A stretch of 59,004 nt of DNA from Methylacidimicrobium fagopyrum (GTDB taxonomy: Bacteria > Verrucomicrobiota > Verrucomicrobiia > Limisphaerales > UBA11358), in the NCBI GenBank assembly GCA_026225255.1, contig JAMFSJ010000062.1:1-59004 (forward strand), read 5' to 3'. Shown one piece after another: positions 1 through 8,508 of the stretch. The notes below the pieces were generated by a model. The model worked only from the letters and a program-made list of their open reading frames with translations, searched no databases and had not been told where the DNA came from. Both the position numbers and the translations under genes were made by a program. The number at the start of each line of letters is the position of its first letter. Within the stretch, counting starts at the first letter, position 1.

Positions 1-594
1 ATCGCTCGCCGCGGGCAGGCCGCCATAAATGAGCTTCACCAACCCTTTGTAGAAAAAATTCATATTGGCCACGCCATGTTGCCAGCGGCCTAGCAGGTAG
101 TAAGCAACGTCCTGTTTCGGATCCAGCGCAATCGCTATCTCTGCTTCGGTTTTGATGCCGCGCGAATAATTCACTTTTGCCCGGTCATTGGCGTAAGGAA
201 AATTTTTCGCGTAGCCAACCGCCAGGCAAATGTGGGCCGTCGCGCTTTGTGGATCCGCTTTTACCGCCTGCTGCGCACAAGCTAACGCGTGCTCCGCTAA
301 CGTTTTCTGGACGGCAGCGGAACGGGTGTCATACATCAAATCGCAAAAACATTTCGTTAAAACGCAGAGAACGGCGCTGTTGCTGGACGACAATGCTTCG
401 GCCTGCGAATATATTTTTATGGCCGCCGTCACCTTTCCGGCCTTGGCAAAAACTTCGCCCTGCGCCAAAAGATTGGTGAACGAATTGTCCTCCGCCGACA
501 TTTGATCCGTCAGCGACAGCATCAAAAAAAGCCCGAGGCAGCCTTTTTTCAAAAACTGCCGCCAAGATGAATTTTGACAGATAACATCCTTCAT
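1..594 (-). CDS. TPR-like protein of the RMD (regulator of microtubule dynamics) type, 3' end cut by window
   Basis: The first 198 codons are visible, from ATG at 594; the C-terminus lies beyond base 1. Residues 15-34 form a hydrophobic stretch after two lysines that looks like a signal peptide, giving an exported or periplasmic protein. The rest is helical and repeat-like, with Ala-rich TPR-type helices around residues 40-65 and 105-130. Near residue 170 is LLGRWQHGVANMNFF followed by a Leu/Gly segment, which resembles the conserved core of the RMD family of TPR-like proteins. It begins 11 bases after the stop of the CFA-family gene and may be the last visible gene of the lipid operon. Molecular function is unknown. 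The family call comes from motif recall and is moderate. Confidence 0.6.
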   Translation of the reverse strand, partial: MKDVICQNSSWRQFLKKGCLGLFLMLSLTDQMSAEDNSFTNLLAQGEVFAKAGKVTAAIKIYSQAEALSSSNSAVLCVLTKCFCDLMYDTRSAAVQKTLAEHALACAQQAVKADPQSATAHICLAVGYAKNFPYANDRAKVNYSRGIKTEAEIAIALDPKQDVAYYLLGRWQHGVANMNFFYKGLVKLIYGGLPAASD

Positions 595-605
595 ACGGAA
601 AAGCC

Positions 606-1712
606 TCAGGCGGTCCGATTACAAAACAGATAGTGCGACACCAGCCATTCTTCGCCGTTGCGGAAATCCCACAATTCGGCGCAGGCCAGATAAAACACCC
701 GCCAATAAACCCACCAACGCGTTTCGTTTTCTGCGCCGTAAGTTTGCGCGAACAATGGGCGAATTGCCTTTTCGTTGGCGTCCATGTTTTGCAACCACGC
801 CTCCGCCGTCTTGGCGTAATGCGTCCCGTTCACGCGCCAGTGATTTTCGAGCTCCAAATCCTTCTGAAAATAAAGCAGCAGATCATCACTGGGCATAATC
901 CCGCCGCTAAAAAAATAACGCGCCATCCAGTCCGATTCATCCCGCGCCACAAAATGATAGGCATATTCCTTGTGCGTAAAAATATGGACGAAGAGTTTTC
1001 CTTCCGGTTTGAGCCAGCGCGAAATGTTCGCCATGAGCCGCTCGTAATTTTTCATGTGCTCGAACATCTCGACGGAAACCACGCGGTCAAAAGTTTCCGC
1101 AACGTCAAAACGATTCATGTCGCACGTGATAATCCGCAGGTTTTTCAAGCCGCGTTTCTGCGCCTCAGAATCAATATGTTGTTTTTGCGTCACGGAATTG
1201 GATACGCCGGTGATGTGCGCCAGCGGATAGTTTTCGGCCAGCCAAAGCGACAACGAACCCCAGCCGCAGCCGAGTTCGAGAATATTTTGGCCGTTGGCAA
1301 TTTGCGCGCGTTGGCAGGTCAATTTCAACATCGCCTTCTCCGCCGCATCCAGCGTGGTCACGCCTTCGGACCAAAGCCCGCTGCTATATTTCAATTTTTT
1401 GCCCAGACACAATTCATAAAACTGCGTCGGCACTTCGTAATGTTGTTCGTTCGCCGCTTTGGTTTCGATGGCGATGGGACTTTGCTTGAGTTCGGCCACC
1501 AGTTTTAACAAGCGGGTTTGTTGCGCCTCGATACTGCCCTGATTTTCTTCGCGTAAACGTTCGCGCAACAACCGCCGGATGCCGATGCGGATGAGCCAGT
1601 CGGGCAACAGATTTTTTTCCAGCCAACGATCGAGTGCCAACGTCGGTTTGGGCAAGCGCAGATGATCGGTTTGGATCGGAGGATTAAGCGTCAGTGACGA
1701 TTGAGTATTCAT
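606..1712 (-). CDS. CFA-superfamily SAM-dependent methyltransferase (CNMT-like branch)
   Basis: 368 residues. The SAM-binding motif LELGCGWGS lies near residue 147 and [11 protein letters not shown] near residue 215, both standard in the cyclopropane-fatty-acid synthase superfamily. The substrate-side motif [21 protein letters not shown], seen around residues 92-112, is closer to the coclaurine-N-methyltransferase-like branch than to E. coli Cfa. The likely reaction is methylation or methylenation of an unsaturated acyl chain in membrane phospholipid. It overlaps the upstream DUF1295 gene by 4 bases, so the two are translationally coupled. It is the second CFA-family enzyme in the operon and differs clearly in sequence from the one at 3381-4655, suggesting two distinct chain modifications. 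Exact product unknown. Confidence 0.85.
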   Translation of the reverse strand: MNTQSSLTLNPPIQTDHLRLPKPTLALDRWLEKNLLPDWLIRIGIRRLLRERLREENQGSIEAQQTRLLKLVAELKQSPIAIETKAANEQHYEVPTQFYELCLGKKLKYSSGLWSEGVTTLDAAEKAMLKLTCQRAQIANGQNILELGCGWGSLSLWLAENYPLAHITGVSNSVTQKQHIDSEAQKRGLKNLRIITCDMNRFDVAETFDRVVSVEMFEHMKNYERLMANISRWLKPEGKLFVHIFTHKEYAYHFVARDESDWMARYFFSGGIMPSDDLLLYFQKDLELENHWRVNGTHYAKTAEAWLQNMDANEKAIRPLFAQTYGAENETRWWVYWRVFYLACAELWDFRNGEEWLVSHYLFCNRTA

Positions 1713-2530
1713 AGCTTGATGGGGGTTGAATTTGGCCGGCGCCCTTTTTTAAACCACGGCACAAACGCGCTCGTGGTGCGTTGATAGTCGCGATACGCCT
1801 CGCCTTTGTGCTTCAAAGAAAGTTCTTCCGTCAGCGGAATGCCGGTGACGCGTAGCAGAAAAAACAACATCAGTCCGGGACCGAGCACGGTGTAGCAACC
1901 GCCGGGCGAATCCCAGGCGAACAGGAAAAAACCGACCCAGACCAGCCATTCAAAAAAATAATTCGGGTGGCGCGAATAATTCCACAAACCGGCCTGACAA
2001 ACGCGCCCTTGGTTTTCAGGATTTGATTTGAACTGCTTTAATTGATGGTCAGCCAGACTTTCACCAGCAAGTGCCAGAGCCCAAACGGCCACGCCCGCCC
2101 ATTCCAGCCAACTGATCGCCGAATTTCGATTCAGGCAAGGCACAAGAAAAACCAGGGCGAGAAACGCGAGAATCGCCGCTTGAAACATGAAAAACCAAAA
2201 CGTTTTGGAGATCAGTTTTGCGCCCCACCCGGCGCGTAATTTTTCGTAGCGGACATCTTCTCGCGGATGATGCCGCAGAACGCGTAGGCCGACATGGGTT
2301 CCCAGCCGCAAACTCCACAAGCCAGCCATCGCCGCAATCAGCCAGCGATGCGTCGAATCACCGTCCGTCATGGCGGCCAGAAAAATGACAATCGGCAAAA
2401 ACCCAATTGACCACGCAATATCTACGATGCCCAGATTATTGATACATAAGGCCAGCAGCCAGACGATGAGCATCAGTCCAACCGCAAATCCGGCCACCGC
2501 CAATGCCAGACAATAAAATTCGTAAGTCAT
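1709..2530 (-). CDS. DUF1295 / steroid 5-alpha-reductase-like membrane protein
   Basis: 273 residues with about seven hydrophobic segments. The C-terminal signature [15 protein letters not shown], followed by a TM and a [24 protein letters not shown] tail, is typical of DUF1295, which belongs to the steroid 5-alpha-reductase/isoprenylcysteine methyltransferase fold group. These enzymes act on lipids in the membrane, usually as NADPH-dependent reductases or methyltransferases. DUF1295 genes are regular partners of DUF1365, amine-oxidase-like and CFA-synthase genes, as here. A role as a reductase in acyl-chain modification is inference. It starts at ATG 2530, three bases after the DUF2062 stop. 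Confidence 0.85.
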   Translation of the reverse strand: MTYEFYCLALAVAGFAVGLMLIVWLLALCINNLGIVDIAWSIGFLPIVIFLAAMTDGDSTHRWLIAAMAGLWSLRLGTHVGLRVLRHHPREDVRYEKLRAGWGAKLISKTFWFFMFQAAILAFLALVFLVPCLNRNSAISWLEWAGVAVWALALAGESLADHQLKQFKSNPENQGRVCQAGLWNYSRHPNYFFEWLVWVGFFLFAWDSPGGCYTVLGPGLMLFFLLRVTGIPLTEELSLKHKGEAYRDYQRTTSAFVPWFKKGRRPNSTPIKL

Positions 2531-2533
2531 GAT

Positions 2534-3034
2534 TTAGTTATTTTTTGGGCGCAAGGCGGAGAGTTTTTTCAACGGTGGCAGCAAAGTGAAATAAACCAGC
2601 ACCGTCAAAAATGGCGCGATCACCAGCCACGCAATGATTCCATGTAATCCGGTCAAACCGAACTCTTGGAAAAATTTGGCCGGAGATTCGTGAAATTTCC
2701 GGAAAAGCTCGGGAATGGAAAAGTTGACCCGTTGCGCCCGCATCAGCCATTCGCCGATGCGGACAAAAAATAAAATCAGCAGCAGTTGCAGCGGCGACAC
2801 CAGCCAATTGACCAATTGAATGACCGGCTGGTTTAACTTGAACCCAATCCCGGCGACGGCGCAGAGCGCGGTGGTGGCGCCGAGAATTGGAAAAATGCCG
2901 AGGTTCAATCCCAGCGCAATGGTCAGGGCGATTTTCTGCGGCGTCACGCCTTGGGTGAATTGCGCCAGAATCAAGGCGACGACACGTTCCCGCCAGAATT
3001 TCTTCAGGCGCGAAGGGGGATTTGTTTGAGGCAT
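2534..3034 (-). CDS. DUF2062 domain membrane protein
   Basis: 166 residues. The pattern is that of DUF2062: an amphipathic basic N-terminus (RLKKFWRERV), a TPQKIALTIALGLNLG segment, Gly/Pro-containing membrane hairpins (PILGATTALCAVAG) and LVSPLQLLLILFFVRIGEWL. The family is of unknown function and is often found next to lipid or glycosyltransferase genes. Two to four membrane segments lie between residues 30 and 150. It sits in the middle of the lipid operon with short spacers (3 and 11 bases), so it is co-transcribed. No catalytic motif is apparent. Confidence 0.8.
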   Translation of the reverse strand: MPQTNPPSRLKKFWRERVVALILAQFTQGVTPQKIALTIALGLNLGIFPILGATTALCAVAGIGFKLNQPVIQLVNWLVSPLQLLLILFFVRIGEWLMRAQRVNFSIPELFRKFHESPAKFFQEFGLTGLHGIIAWLVIAPFLTVLVYFTLLPPLKKLSALRPKNN

Positions 3035-3045
3035 GACGCATGAAA

Positions 3046-3381
3046 TTATTTATTGGGGCGCAATAAAACCTGTTCCAGGCGCGCATTCAGCGGCAGTTTG
3101 AAAAGAGTGATCAGCATGTAAAGGGACATGGCAATATTGCCCAAAAGCAAAATGGCCAGCAGCCAGCCGAAGCGCGCCAGCCAGCTAGTTTCTTTGTAAG
3201 CGAGCCAGATGTAAAAAGTCAGAAAGCCAAAATAACAATCGAACATCGTGGCGATGAACCACGGATGGCCAACCACCGCCGCCGGCGTTTTCCAGAGCGC
3301 ACATTGAGTGCTCGCCCAACTCGTTGCACACAGCATTGTGAGGAGGACAAAACCAAAGGCGATGCGAAGAAAAAGGATCAT
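3046..3381 (-). CDS. DUF1475-like small membrane protein
   Basis: 111 residues with three hydrophobic segments: residues 1-22, about 42-60, and about 68-95. The central motif WFIATMFDCYFGFLTFYIW, followed by LAYKE and a LLLGNIAMSLYML segment, matches the pattern I recall for DUF1475, found in bacteria and plants. Its function is unknown. The start codon shares one base with the stop of the CFA synthase (3381), indicating tight coupling. It is probably an accessory membrane component of the acyl-lipid modification system, but nothing in the sequence defines a reaction. Confidence 0.7.
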   Translation of the reverse strand: MILFLRIAFGFVLLTMLCATSWASTQCALWKTPAAVVGHPWFIATMFDCYFGFLTFYIWLAYKETSWLARFGWLLAILLLGNIAMSLYMLITLFKLPLNARLEQVLLRPNK

Positions 3382-4655
3382 TATAAATGTAGGGTTGAAT
3401 TATTTGGACGCGTGTAAATCGCCTGCACGACGCTGATGTTGCGCCAGGCGAACGCGGCTTCGCAGTAGGACAGGTAGTAATTCCATTTGCGAATGAAACG
3501 CGTGTCGAACTTCAAGGCGCGCACCGCCGCTTCATTTTGGTTGAACGTCTGCCGCCAACGTTTCAAGGTCTCGGCGTAAGAAAGTCCGACGTCTTTTAAA
3601 TCGTGTAAAAAGAGATCACCGGTCGCACGCAAGGCTTCGTTGACGCGATGAATCGAAAGAAGCAGCGAGCCGGGGAAAATATGTTTTTGGATCCAATCCA
3701 CGTTTTTGCGGAGCGAATCGTGACGCGAATCCGGGCACGTAATCATCTGCAACGCGAGCAGGCCAGCGGGTTTGAGCAATTCGTGGCATTTCGCAAAATA
3801 CGTTTCCAGATATTTGTCGCCGACCGCCTCAATCATCTCGATGGAGACGATCTTGTCGAATTTGCCGGTGAGCGCGCGATAATCTTGCAGTTTGATTTCA
3901 ATCTGGCCGGCCAGGTTTTCTTGCTGAAATAGTTCACGAGCAAATTTGAACTGTTCTTCAGAAATCGTGACAGTGGTGATTTTACAGCCGAAATGTTTGG
4001 CGGCGTGCAAACTGAATCCGCCCCAGCCGCTGCCGATTTCCAAAATATGTTCGCCGGGTTTTAATTTTAGCTGACGGCACAGCCGGTCGTATTTGGCAAA
4101 TTGCGCCTGTTCCAAAGTTTGTTCCGGCGAGGAAAATAGCGCGGAAGAATACGTCATCGTCGGATCGAGAAATAATTTATAAAAATCGTTGCCCAGATCG
4201 TAGTGCTCAGAAATGTTGCGCCGACTGGTCGTCAAACTATTAGGGCGCAACCAATGGCCGATGCGGTTTTGCCAGCCGAGCAGGTTGACGAGAAATTTTT
4301 TAGCGCGCGAACCTGACATTGCCGGCGAATTTTCCACGTTAAGAATGAACCATGAAATGACCCGCGTGATGTCATCCGTCTCCCAATCGCCGTCCACGTA
4401 AGCTTCGCCAAAACCGATGTCGCCAAACAGCACGCAGCGTTTGAAAAAGGTCCATTTGATGACGCGGACATTGGCGGAAATAGGGGCCGTCGGGTTTCCG
4501 AAAAGTTGTTTCGTGCCGTCCGGTAATTCCAGATGCAAACAGCCAAGCGTCATTTGCGCCAGTGATTGCAGGACGATGCGTTGATAAAAGCCGCCCGATT
4601 TTTGGGCGCGGGCCGCCAGCCGTGGCGGGTTCAAGCTGGCCGTAGTTTGATTCAT
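3381..4655 (-). CDS. cfa: cyclopropane-fatty-acyl-phospholipid synthase family protein
   Basis: 424 residues, full length for the family. The N-terminal ~130 residues are the lipid-associated domain (LPDGTKQLFGNP, then GEAYVDGDW). The methyltransferase domain follows, with HYDLGNDFYKLFLDPTMTYS, the SAM motif LEIGSGWGGF and IVSIEMIEAVG. These are the hallmarks of enzymes that transfer a methylene or methyl group from SAM to the double bond of an unsaturated phospholipid acyl chain at the inner-membrane surface. It overlaps DUF1365 by 4 bases and touches DUF1475. In this operon type the enzyme may make cyclopropane or methylated precursors of furan fatty acids; which one cannot be read from sequence. 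Confidence 0.9.
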   Translation of the reverse strand: MNQTTASLNPPRLAARAQKSGGFYQRIVLQSLAQMTLGCLHLELPDGTKQLFGNPTAPISANVRVIKWTFFKRCVLFGDIGFGEAYVDGDWETDDITRVISWFILNVENSPAMSGSRAKKFLVNLLGWQNRIGHWLRPNSLTTSRRNISEHYDLGNDFYKLFLDPTMTYSSALFSSPEQTLEQAQFAKYDRLCRQLKLKPGEHILEIGSGWGGFSLHAAKHFGCKITTVTISEEQFKFARELFQQENLAGQIEIKLQDYRALTGKFDKIVSIEMIEAVGDKYLETYFAKCHELLKPAGLLALQMITCPDSRHDSLRKNVDWIQKHIFPGSLLLSIHRVNEALRATGDLFLHDLKDVGLSYAETLKRWRQTFNQNEAAVRALKFDTRFIRKWNYYLSYCEAAFAWRNISVVQAIYTRPNNSTLHL

Positions 4656-5452
4656 TTTGTTCTCGCAGTCAGGGTTGAATGAGGACGTAAAACTTCGCGT
4701 TGCTGCGGCACGTTGGCGGCTTTGCGAAAAATCGGGACGCGTTTAAACCAGAGGCGCAACGCCTGCCAATGGATTAGAAAAATCACGCTCAAGGTGACGA
4801 ATGGATATTTGATCGTGAACCAGAAAAGATTGCGATTGGTCAATTCCGTGCGCGCGCCAAAGAGCGATGTGATCAGGGTTTTTTCACCTTGGTCGAGATC
4901 GTCAATTTTAAGATCCAAATTTTTACCGGGAACTCTCAACTGAAAATCGAAATCCAAATCCAAGCTCGAAAAGGGCGAAACGTAAAAAAATTTGGGGACT
5001 ATTTTCCGAAAGGCTTGGTCCTTATTCAGCGCGTCGGACGGGAGCAGATACAGTTTCATTTCGCGAAAGGTGTTGCCCACTTCCGCCACGCAACACAGCG
5101 GTTTCTCATCTAAATCAAAACAGTAATAGATCGAAATCGGATTAAAGACATAACCGGCAACACGCGGCAATGTCAGCAACATCACCCGGCCAGCGGGATC
5201 AAATTTGATCCCGTTTTGGTGCAAGAATCCGATGATGCGTTCCTTGAGCGGATGGGCTCCGGAGGGTTCGTGATCGGCATCATGAAACGCGTAAAGATTT
5301 TTCCGGTTATGACTGAAGCAAAGAATTTTTCGGGCCACAAAATCCAACTCGTCCAGATCCAGATAAAACATAAACAGCGCGTGCTGGAAGTGGTGCACTT
5401 TCGGCGCGAACCGATGGTGCATCACCGAACATTCGTAGAGACAAGAGTTCAT
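4652..5452 (-). CDS. DUF1365 family protein
   Basis: 266 residues from ATG 5452. This start is preferred because it overlaps the upstream stop as ATGA and begins with MNSCLYECSVMHHRF, the usual DUF1365 N-terminus; a longer reading would run 93 bases into the amine-oxidase gene. Typical motifs are HHRFAPKVHHFQHALFMFYL, RVAGYVFNPISIYYCFD and VAEVGNTFREMKLYLL. DUF1365 is almost always coupled to a FAD-dependent amine-oxidase-like protein and a CFA synthase, exactly as here, and is thought to take part in unsaturated or cyclic acyl-lipid modification. The biochemical role is unestablished. Confidence 0.9.
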   Translation of the reverse strand: MNSCLYECSVMHHRFAPKVHHFQHALFMFYLDLDELDFVARKILCFSHNRKNLYAFHDADHEPSGAHPLKERIIGFLHQNGIKFDPAGRVMLLTLPRVAGYVFNPISIYYCFDLDEKPLCCVAEVGNTFREMKLYLLPSDALNKDQAFRKIVPKFFYVSPFSSLDLDFDFQLRVPGKNLDLKIDDLDQGEKTLITSLFGARTELTNRNLFWFTIKYPFVTLSVIFLIHWQALRLWFKRVPIFRKAANVPQQREVLRPHSTLTARTK

Positions 5453-6717
5453 AGCCAGAGCCTTTCTCCTGTGAGGGTGCGGCACAGCGCGAGGGCGGAC
5501 GTCAAGGCATCTTCGTGAAAGCCATAGCGAAAATAGCTGCCGCAAAAGGAAATGTTGTTCATACGTGCATTCAACCCCGCTAATTTTTTTTGCGCCCGGA
5601 TCGCATCCAGACTGAACAACGGGTGTTCATAATGGATACGTTTGAGAATGGAACTTGGATTCACAAAATTTTCACCGTTGATGGAAACGAAATAATTTTG
5701 ACGGTCGGAAACTTTCTGTAAACTGTTCATCCAATAGATCGTCGCCGGCGAAATTTTCCCATCCGCGTCACGATCCATGCGGTAATTCCACGAGGCCCAG
5801 CACAATTTGGATTTCGGCATGACCGACGCGTCGGTGTGTAGCAACGCGACGTTCGGCTGATATTTGAATTTTCCCAGCAGCGAGGATTCTTGCTCGTCGG
5901 CATCCACCAACAGCTTCAAGGTTTCATCGGCGTGACTCGCGAAAATGACGTGATCGAAAACCTCAATCTGCCCGGTCGCATCCAGAACCTGAACGCGGTT
6001 GCCGTCGCGCCGGACGCTGACGGCACCATTTTTTAATTTTAACTTTTCGCGGAAAGGCGCAGTGATTTTTTCAACGTAAGATTTGGCACCGTTGACGACC
6101 GTGAACCACGGATGTTGCGTGTGCAGGCCGAGAAATCCGTGGTTGTGGAAAAAGCGGAGCAACGTGACGGCGGGAAATTCCAGCATCAATTCCGGCGGCG
6201 TGGACCAGACGGCGGAACTCATGGGCACGAGATAAAAATTGAGAAAATCTTCACCGTATTTTTTGAGGTGAACGTAATCGCCAAGGGTCGTATCGGTAAA
6301 TTTTCCGGAGTCCAACGTTTCCATCGCTTCGCGGTTGAAACGGTTGATCTGCCAAATCATTTTCCAGAAACGCGGGCGAACGAGATTTTTTCGCTGGGCA
6401 AAAAGATGGTTCAAACTGGAACCGCAGAACTCCAGCCCCGTCGGCAAATGCTGGACGCTGAACGACATCGCCGCTGGTTGGGTGGCAACTTTCAGTTCGT
6501 GGAACAGGCGCGTGAGATTCGGATACGTAACGTGATTGAACACCATAAAACCGGTGTCGATCGGCACCGAACGGTTGGCTTCATTCACTGAGACGGTGTT
6601 CGTATGACCGCCGATGTAGTCGTTTTTTTCGTAAAGAGCTAGGTCGAAGCGGCGTTGCAAAAAATGCGCGCAGCCCAATCCAGCAATGCCGGTCCCGATG
6701 ATCGCGACCCGTTTCAT
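5449..6717 (-). CDS. FAD-dependent amine-oxidase-like oxidoreductase
   Basis: 422 residues. An N-terminal Rossmann FAD site, VAIIGTGIAGLGCAHFL, is followed by the acidic residue pattern LYEKNDYIGGHTNTV. Conserved downstream segments include FMVFNHVTYPNLTRLF and a C-terminal FAD-contact region near FCGSYFRYGFHEDAL. This is the NAD(P)-binding/amine-oxidase-like protein that accompanies DUF1365 and CFA synthase in many bacteria and belongs to the sigma-E/ChrR stress regulon in Rhodobacter. It probably oxidises or desaturates an acyl chain, but its substrate is not known from sequence. It overlaps both neighbours by 4 bases (ATGA). Confidence 0.9.
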   Translation of the reverse strand: MKRVAIIGTGIAGLGCAHFLQRRFDLALYEKNDYIGGHTNTVSVNEANRSVPIDTGFMVFNHVTYPNLTRLFHELKVATQPAAMSFSVQHLPTGLEFCGSSLNHLFAQRKNLVRPRFWKMIWQINRFNREAMETLDSGKFTDTTLGDYVHLKKYGEDFLNFYLVPMSSAVWSTPPELMLEFPAVTLLRFFHNHGFLGLHTQHPWFTVVNGAKSYVEKITAPFREKLKLKNGAVSVRRDGNRVQVLDATGQIEVFDHVIFASHADETLKLLVDADEQESSLLGKFKYQPNVALLHTDASVMPKSKLCWASWNYRMDRDADGKISPATIYWMNSLQKVSDRQNYFVSINGENFVNPSSILKRIHYEHPLFSLDAIRAQKKLAGLNARMNNISFCGSYFRYGFHEDALTSALALCRTLTGERLWL

Positions 6718-7709
6718 GGGCGATGCGCAGGACGGGTTGAAATTTTACTTCCGATGCGAATTGGATGTTGATTTTCATAAGCAGTCAGCGGCACGGGTTT
6801 CAGATTCCAAATGAGACCGGTCCAAGAAAGCACTTTGAGCACATAGTAAGAGATGTCGATTTCCCACCAGTAAAAACCCTGGCGTGTGGCGCTCATGTAA
6901 CGGTGATGATTATTGTGCCAGCCTTCGCCGAGCGTGATGAGGGCGAGGAACAGACTATTACGGCTGTTGTCAGCGGTTTCGTAACGCCGGTTACCGAGCA
7001 AGTGCGCGAGGGAATTGATACTGGACGTGGCGTGAAATAAAACGGTCGTGCTGATGAAAAATCCCCAGACCAGCAATTGCCACGAGGTCACGCCGAGGGC
7101 GGGAAAAAAGACGCTGATCAAATAACCCAGCCCAAACAAGGATCCGGCAAACAGGATCGGCACCAGCGAATCGAAGCGATTCAAAAAAACGAGTTCGGGA
7201 TATTTCGTCAGATCGCGAACTTGGGAATAATCCGTGGGGAAATTTCTGCCGCTGGTGATCCAGCCGATGTGCGACCACCAAAAGCCGCGCAGGGTCGGCG
7301 AGTGGACGTCTTCTTCTTCATCGGAATGTTTATGGTGATGACGATGTTGATAACTCCACCAGAGCGCACCGCGTTGAACCGCGGTTGCGCCCAGCACCGC
7401 AAAGAGAAATTGAACGGCGCGTGAAGTATGAAAGGTTTTATGTGAAAAATAACGGTGATAAAAACCGGTGATCGCAAACATACGGATCAAATAAAGGGCG
7501 ATCGCAGTCGCCACGGCAAACCAACTCCAGCCCACCAAAAAAACGGCGAGACAACCCAGATGCAAAAAAATGAAAGGAACGATCCGCGACCATTCCACTT
7601 TATCCGGCTTCGCTTGAATTTTGGCAAAATCTTCCTGGCCAAAATCCGAATCAAACCATTGCACGAATGAAACCAGACCGGAGCGAAATAGGGTGTTTAT
7701 TTTTTTCAT
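6714..7709 (-). CDS. acyl-CoA/acyl-lipid delta-9-type fatty acid desaturase
   Basis: 331 residues, an integral-membrane di-iron desaturase. The three histidine clusters are visible: HRYFSH near residue 105, HRHHHKHSD near residue 142 and HNNHHRYM near residue 267. Hydrophobic pairs lie around residues 45-90 and 175-225. It would introduce a double bond into a saturated chain, supplying the substrate that the downstream CFA-family enzymes act on. It is the first gene of the leftward operon. A predicted ECF-type promoter lies about 30 bases upstream of the ATG at 7709. Confidence 0.9.
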   Translation of the reverse strand: MKKINTLFRSGLVSFVQWFDSDFGQEDFAKIQAKPDKVEWSRIVPFIFLHLGCLAVFLVGWSWFAVATAIALYLIRMFAITGFYHRYFSHKTFHTSRAVQFLFAVLGATAVQRGALWWSYQHRHHHKHSDEEEDVHSPTLRGFWWSHIGWITSGRNFPTDYSQVRDLTKYPELVFLNRFDSLVPILFAGSLFGLGYLISVFFPALGVTSWQLLVWGFFISTTVLFHATSSINSLAHLLGNRRYETADNSRNSLFLALITLGEGWHNNHHRYMSATRQGFYWWEIDISYYVLKVLSWTGLIWNLKPVPLTAYENQHPIRIGSKISTRPAHRP

Positions 7710-7736
7710 AATGTCAGTCAGATTTGCATTTCATCT

Positions 7737-7768
7737 GTTAAATCGTCTGGCGAGGGCGATTGGATGCA
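7737..7768 (-). promoter_or_regulatory. predicted ECF-sigma promoter of the lipid operon
   Basis: Read on the minus strand, TGCATCC (7768-7762) is followed after exactly 16 nt by CGATT (7745-7741). The desaturase ATG is 32 bases further on. The TGCATCC element is the mirror image of the one at 7778-7784, and the CG-containing box resembles ECF -10 elements. The box positions are seen directly; their role as -35 and -10 is inferred from spacing, symmetry and the adjacent ECF gene. Confidence 0.55.
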
Positions 7769-7777
7769 CTAAAGTTT

Positions 7778-7808
7778 TGCATCCGTTTGAGATTGGCGCG
7801 CGTTGTTT
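7778..7808 (+). promoter_or_regulatory. predicted autoregulatory ECF-sigma promoter
   Basis: TGCATCC (7778-7784) is followed after 16 nt by CGTTG (7801-7805) and a T/A-rich run. It is arranged identically to the promoter candidate on the opposite strand and forms with it a perfect 7+7 inverted repeat around a 9-nt centre. Transcription would begin near 7812, upstream of both possible sigma start codons (ATG 7849, GTG 7939). Confidence 0.55.
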
Positions 7809-7938
7809 AATTGAAGATGCCAACTTGTTACCCATCGGATGATTTGATATGAATGTATGCGCGCAAAATAATTTTGTGCGGGTTGTTCCGATTTTCGATG
7901 TAAGATCGGCCAGCCGTTTTTTATTTTTACCCAAATTA

Positions 7939-8508
7939 GTGAACGAACAGGAAACCAAGGATCGCGACATTGAATTGCTGCGCCGGATTGCCACCGGCGA
8001 TCGCGGTGCGTTCGCGGAATTTTACGACCTGTATTCTTCGTTGATGTTTTCCGTGGCTTATAAAATTCTCAACAACGCCAGCGAAGCGGAAGATGTCTTG
8101 CAAGAAGTCTTCCTTCAAATCTGGGAAAAGGCCGGCAAGTTCGATCCGAAACTGGGAAAAGCTGCCAGTTGGGCGGCGATTTTAGTTCGCAATAAAGCGA
8201 TCGACCGCATCCGCGCTTCGCAACGCCGGACCCGCCTCGCCGAAGAAGCTGGCGTGGAACAGACGATCGCCGGCGAAATGATTGAAACGGCCAACGAATC
8301 CATTCACGGCCACGAAAAGGCAAAACTGATTCAATCCGCGATGGTGGAATTACCCACGGAACAACGGCGCGCCATCGAGCTGGCGTATTTTTCCGGCCTG
8401 ACGCAAAACGAAATTTCCGAAAAATTAAAGGAACCACTGGGCACCGTCAAAGCGCGCATCCGGCGCGGCCTGTTGAAGCTGCGTGATCAATTGGAGGGGT
8501 TGTTATGA
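7939..8508 (+). CDS. RNA polymerase ECF sigma factor
   Basis: 189 residues from GTG 7939. An in-frame ATG at 7849 would add 30 residues that look unlike an ECF N-terminus, so the later start is preferred, though not proven. Sigma region 2 spans about residues 11-95 (DIELLRRIATGDRGAFAEFY, then ASEAEDVLQEVFLQIWEK). Region 4 spans about 134-185 (LPTEQRRAIELAYFSGLTQ, then GTVKARIRRGLLKLR). It would direct RNA polymerase to stress promoters. The stop overlaps the start of the anti-sigma gene as ATGA. With the divergent lipid operon, the layout suggests control of membrane-lipid remodelling, analogous to the RpoE/ChrR regulon of Rhodobacter. Confidence 0.9.
   Translation: MNEQETKDRDIELLRRIATGDRGAFAEFYDLYSSLMFSVAYKILNNASEAEDVLQEVFLQIWEKAGKFDPKLGKAASWAAILVRNKAIDRIRASQRRTRLAEEAGVEQTIAGEMIETANESIHGHEKAKLIQSAMVELPTEQRRAIELAYFSGLTQNEISEKLKEPLGTVKARIRRGLLKLRDQLEGLL

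Noticed and set aside
633..1508. 291-codon plus-strand frame opposite the CFA-family gene
   Set aside because: Its composition (Arg, His, Phe-rich) and lack of motifs show it to be the antisense of the real methyltransferase gene; the same holds for other long frames opposite genes.
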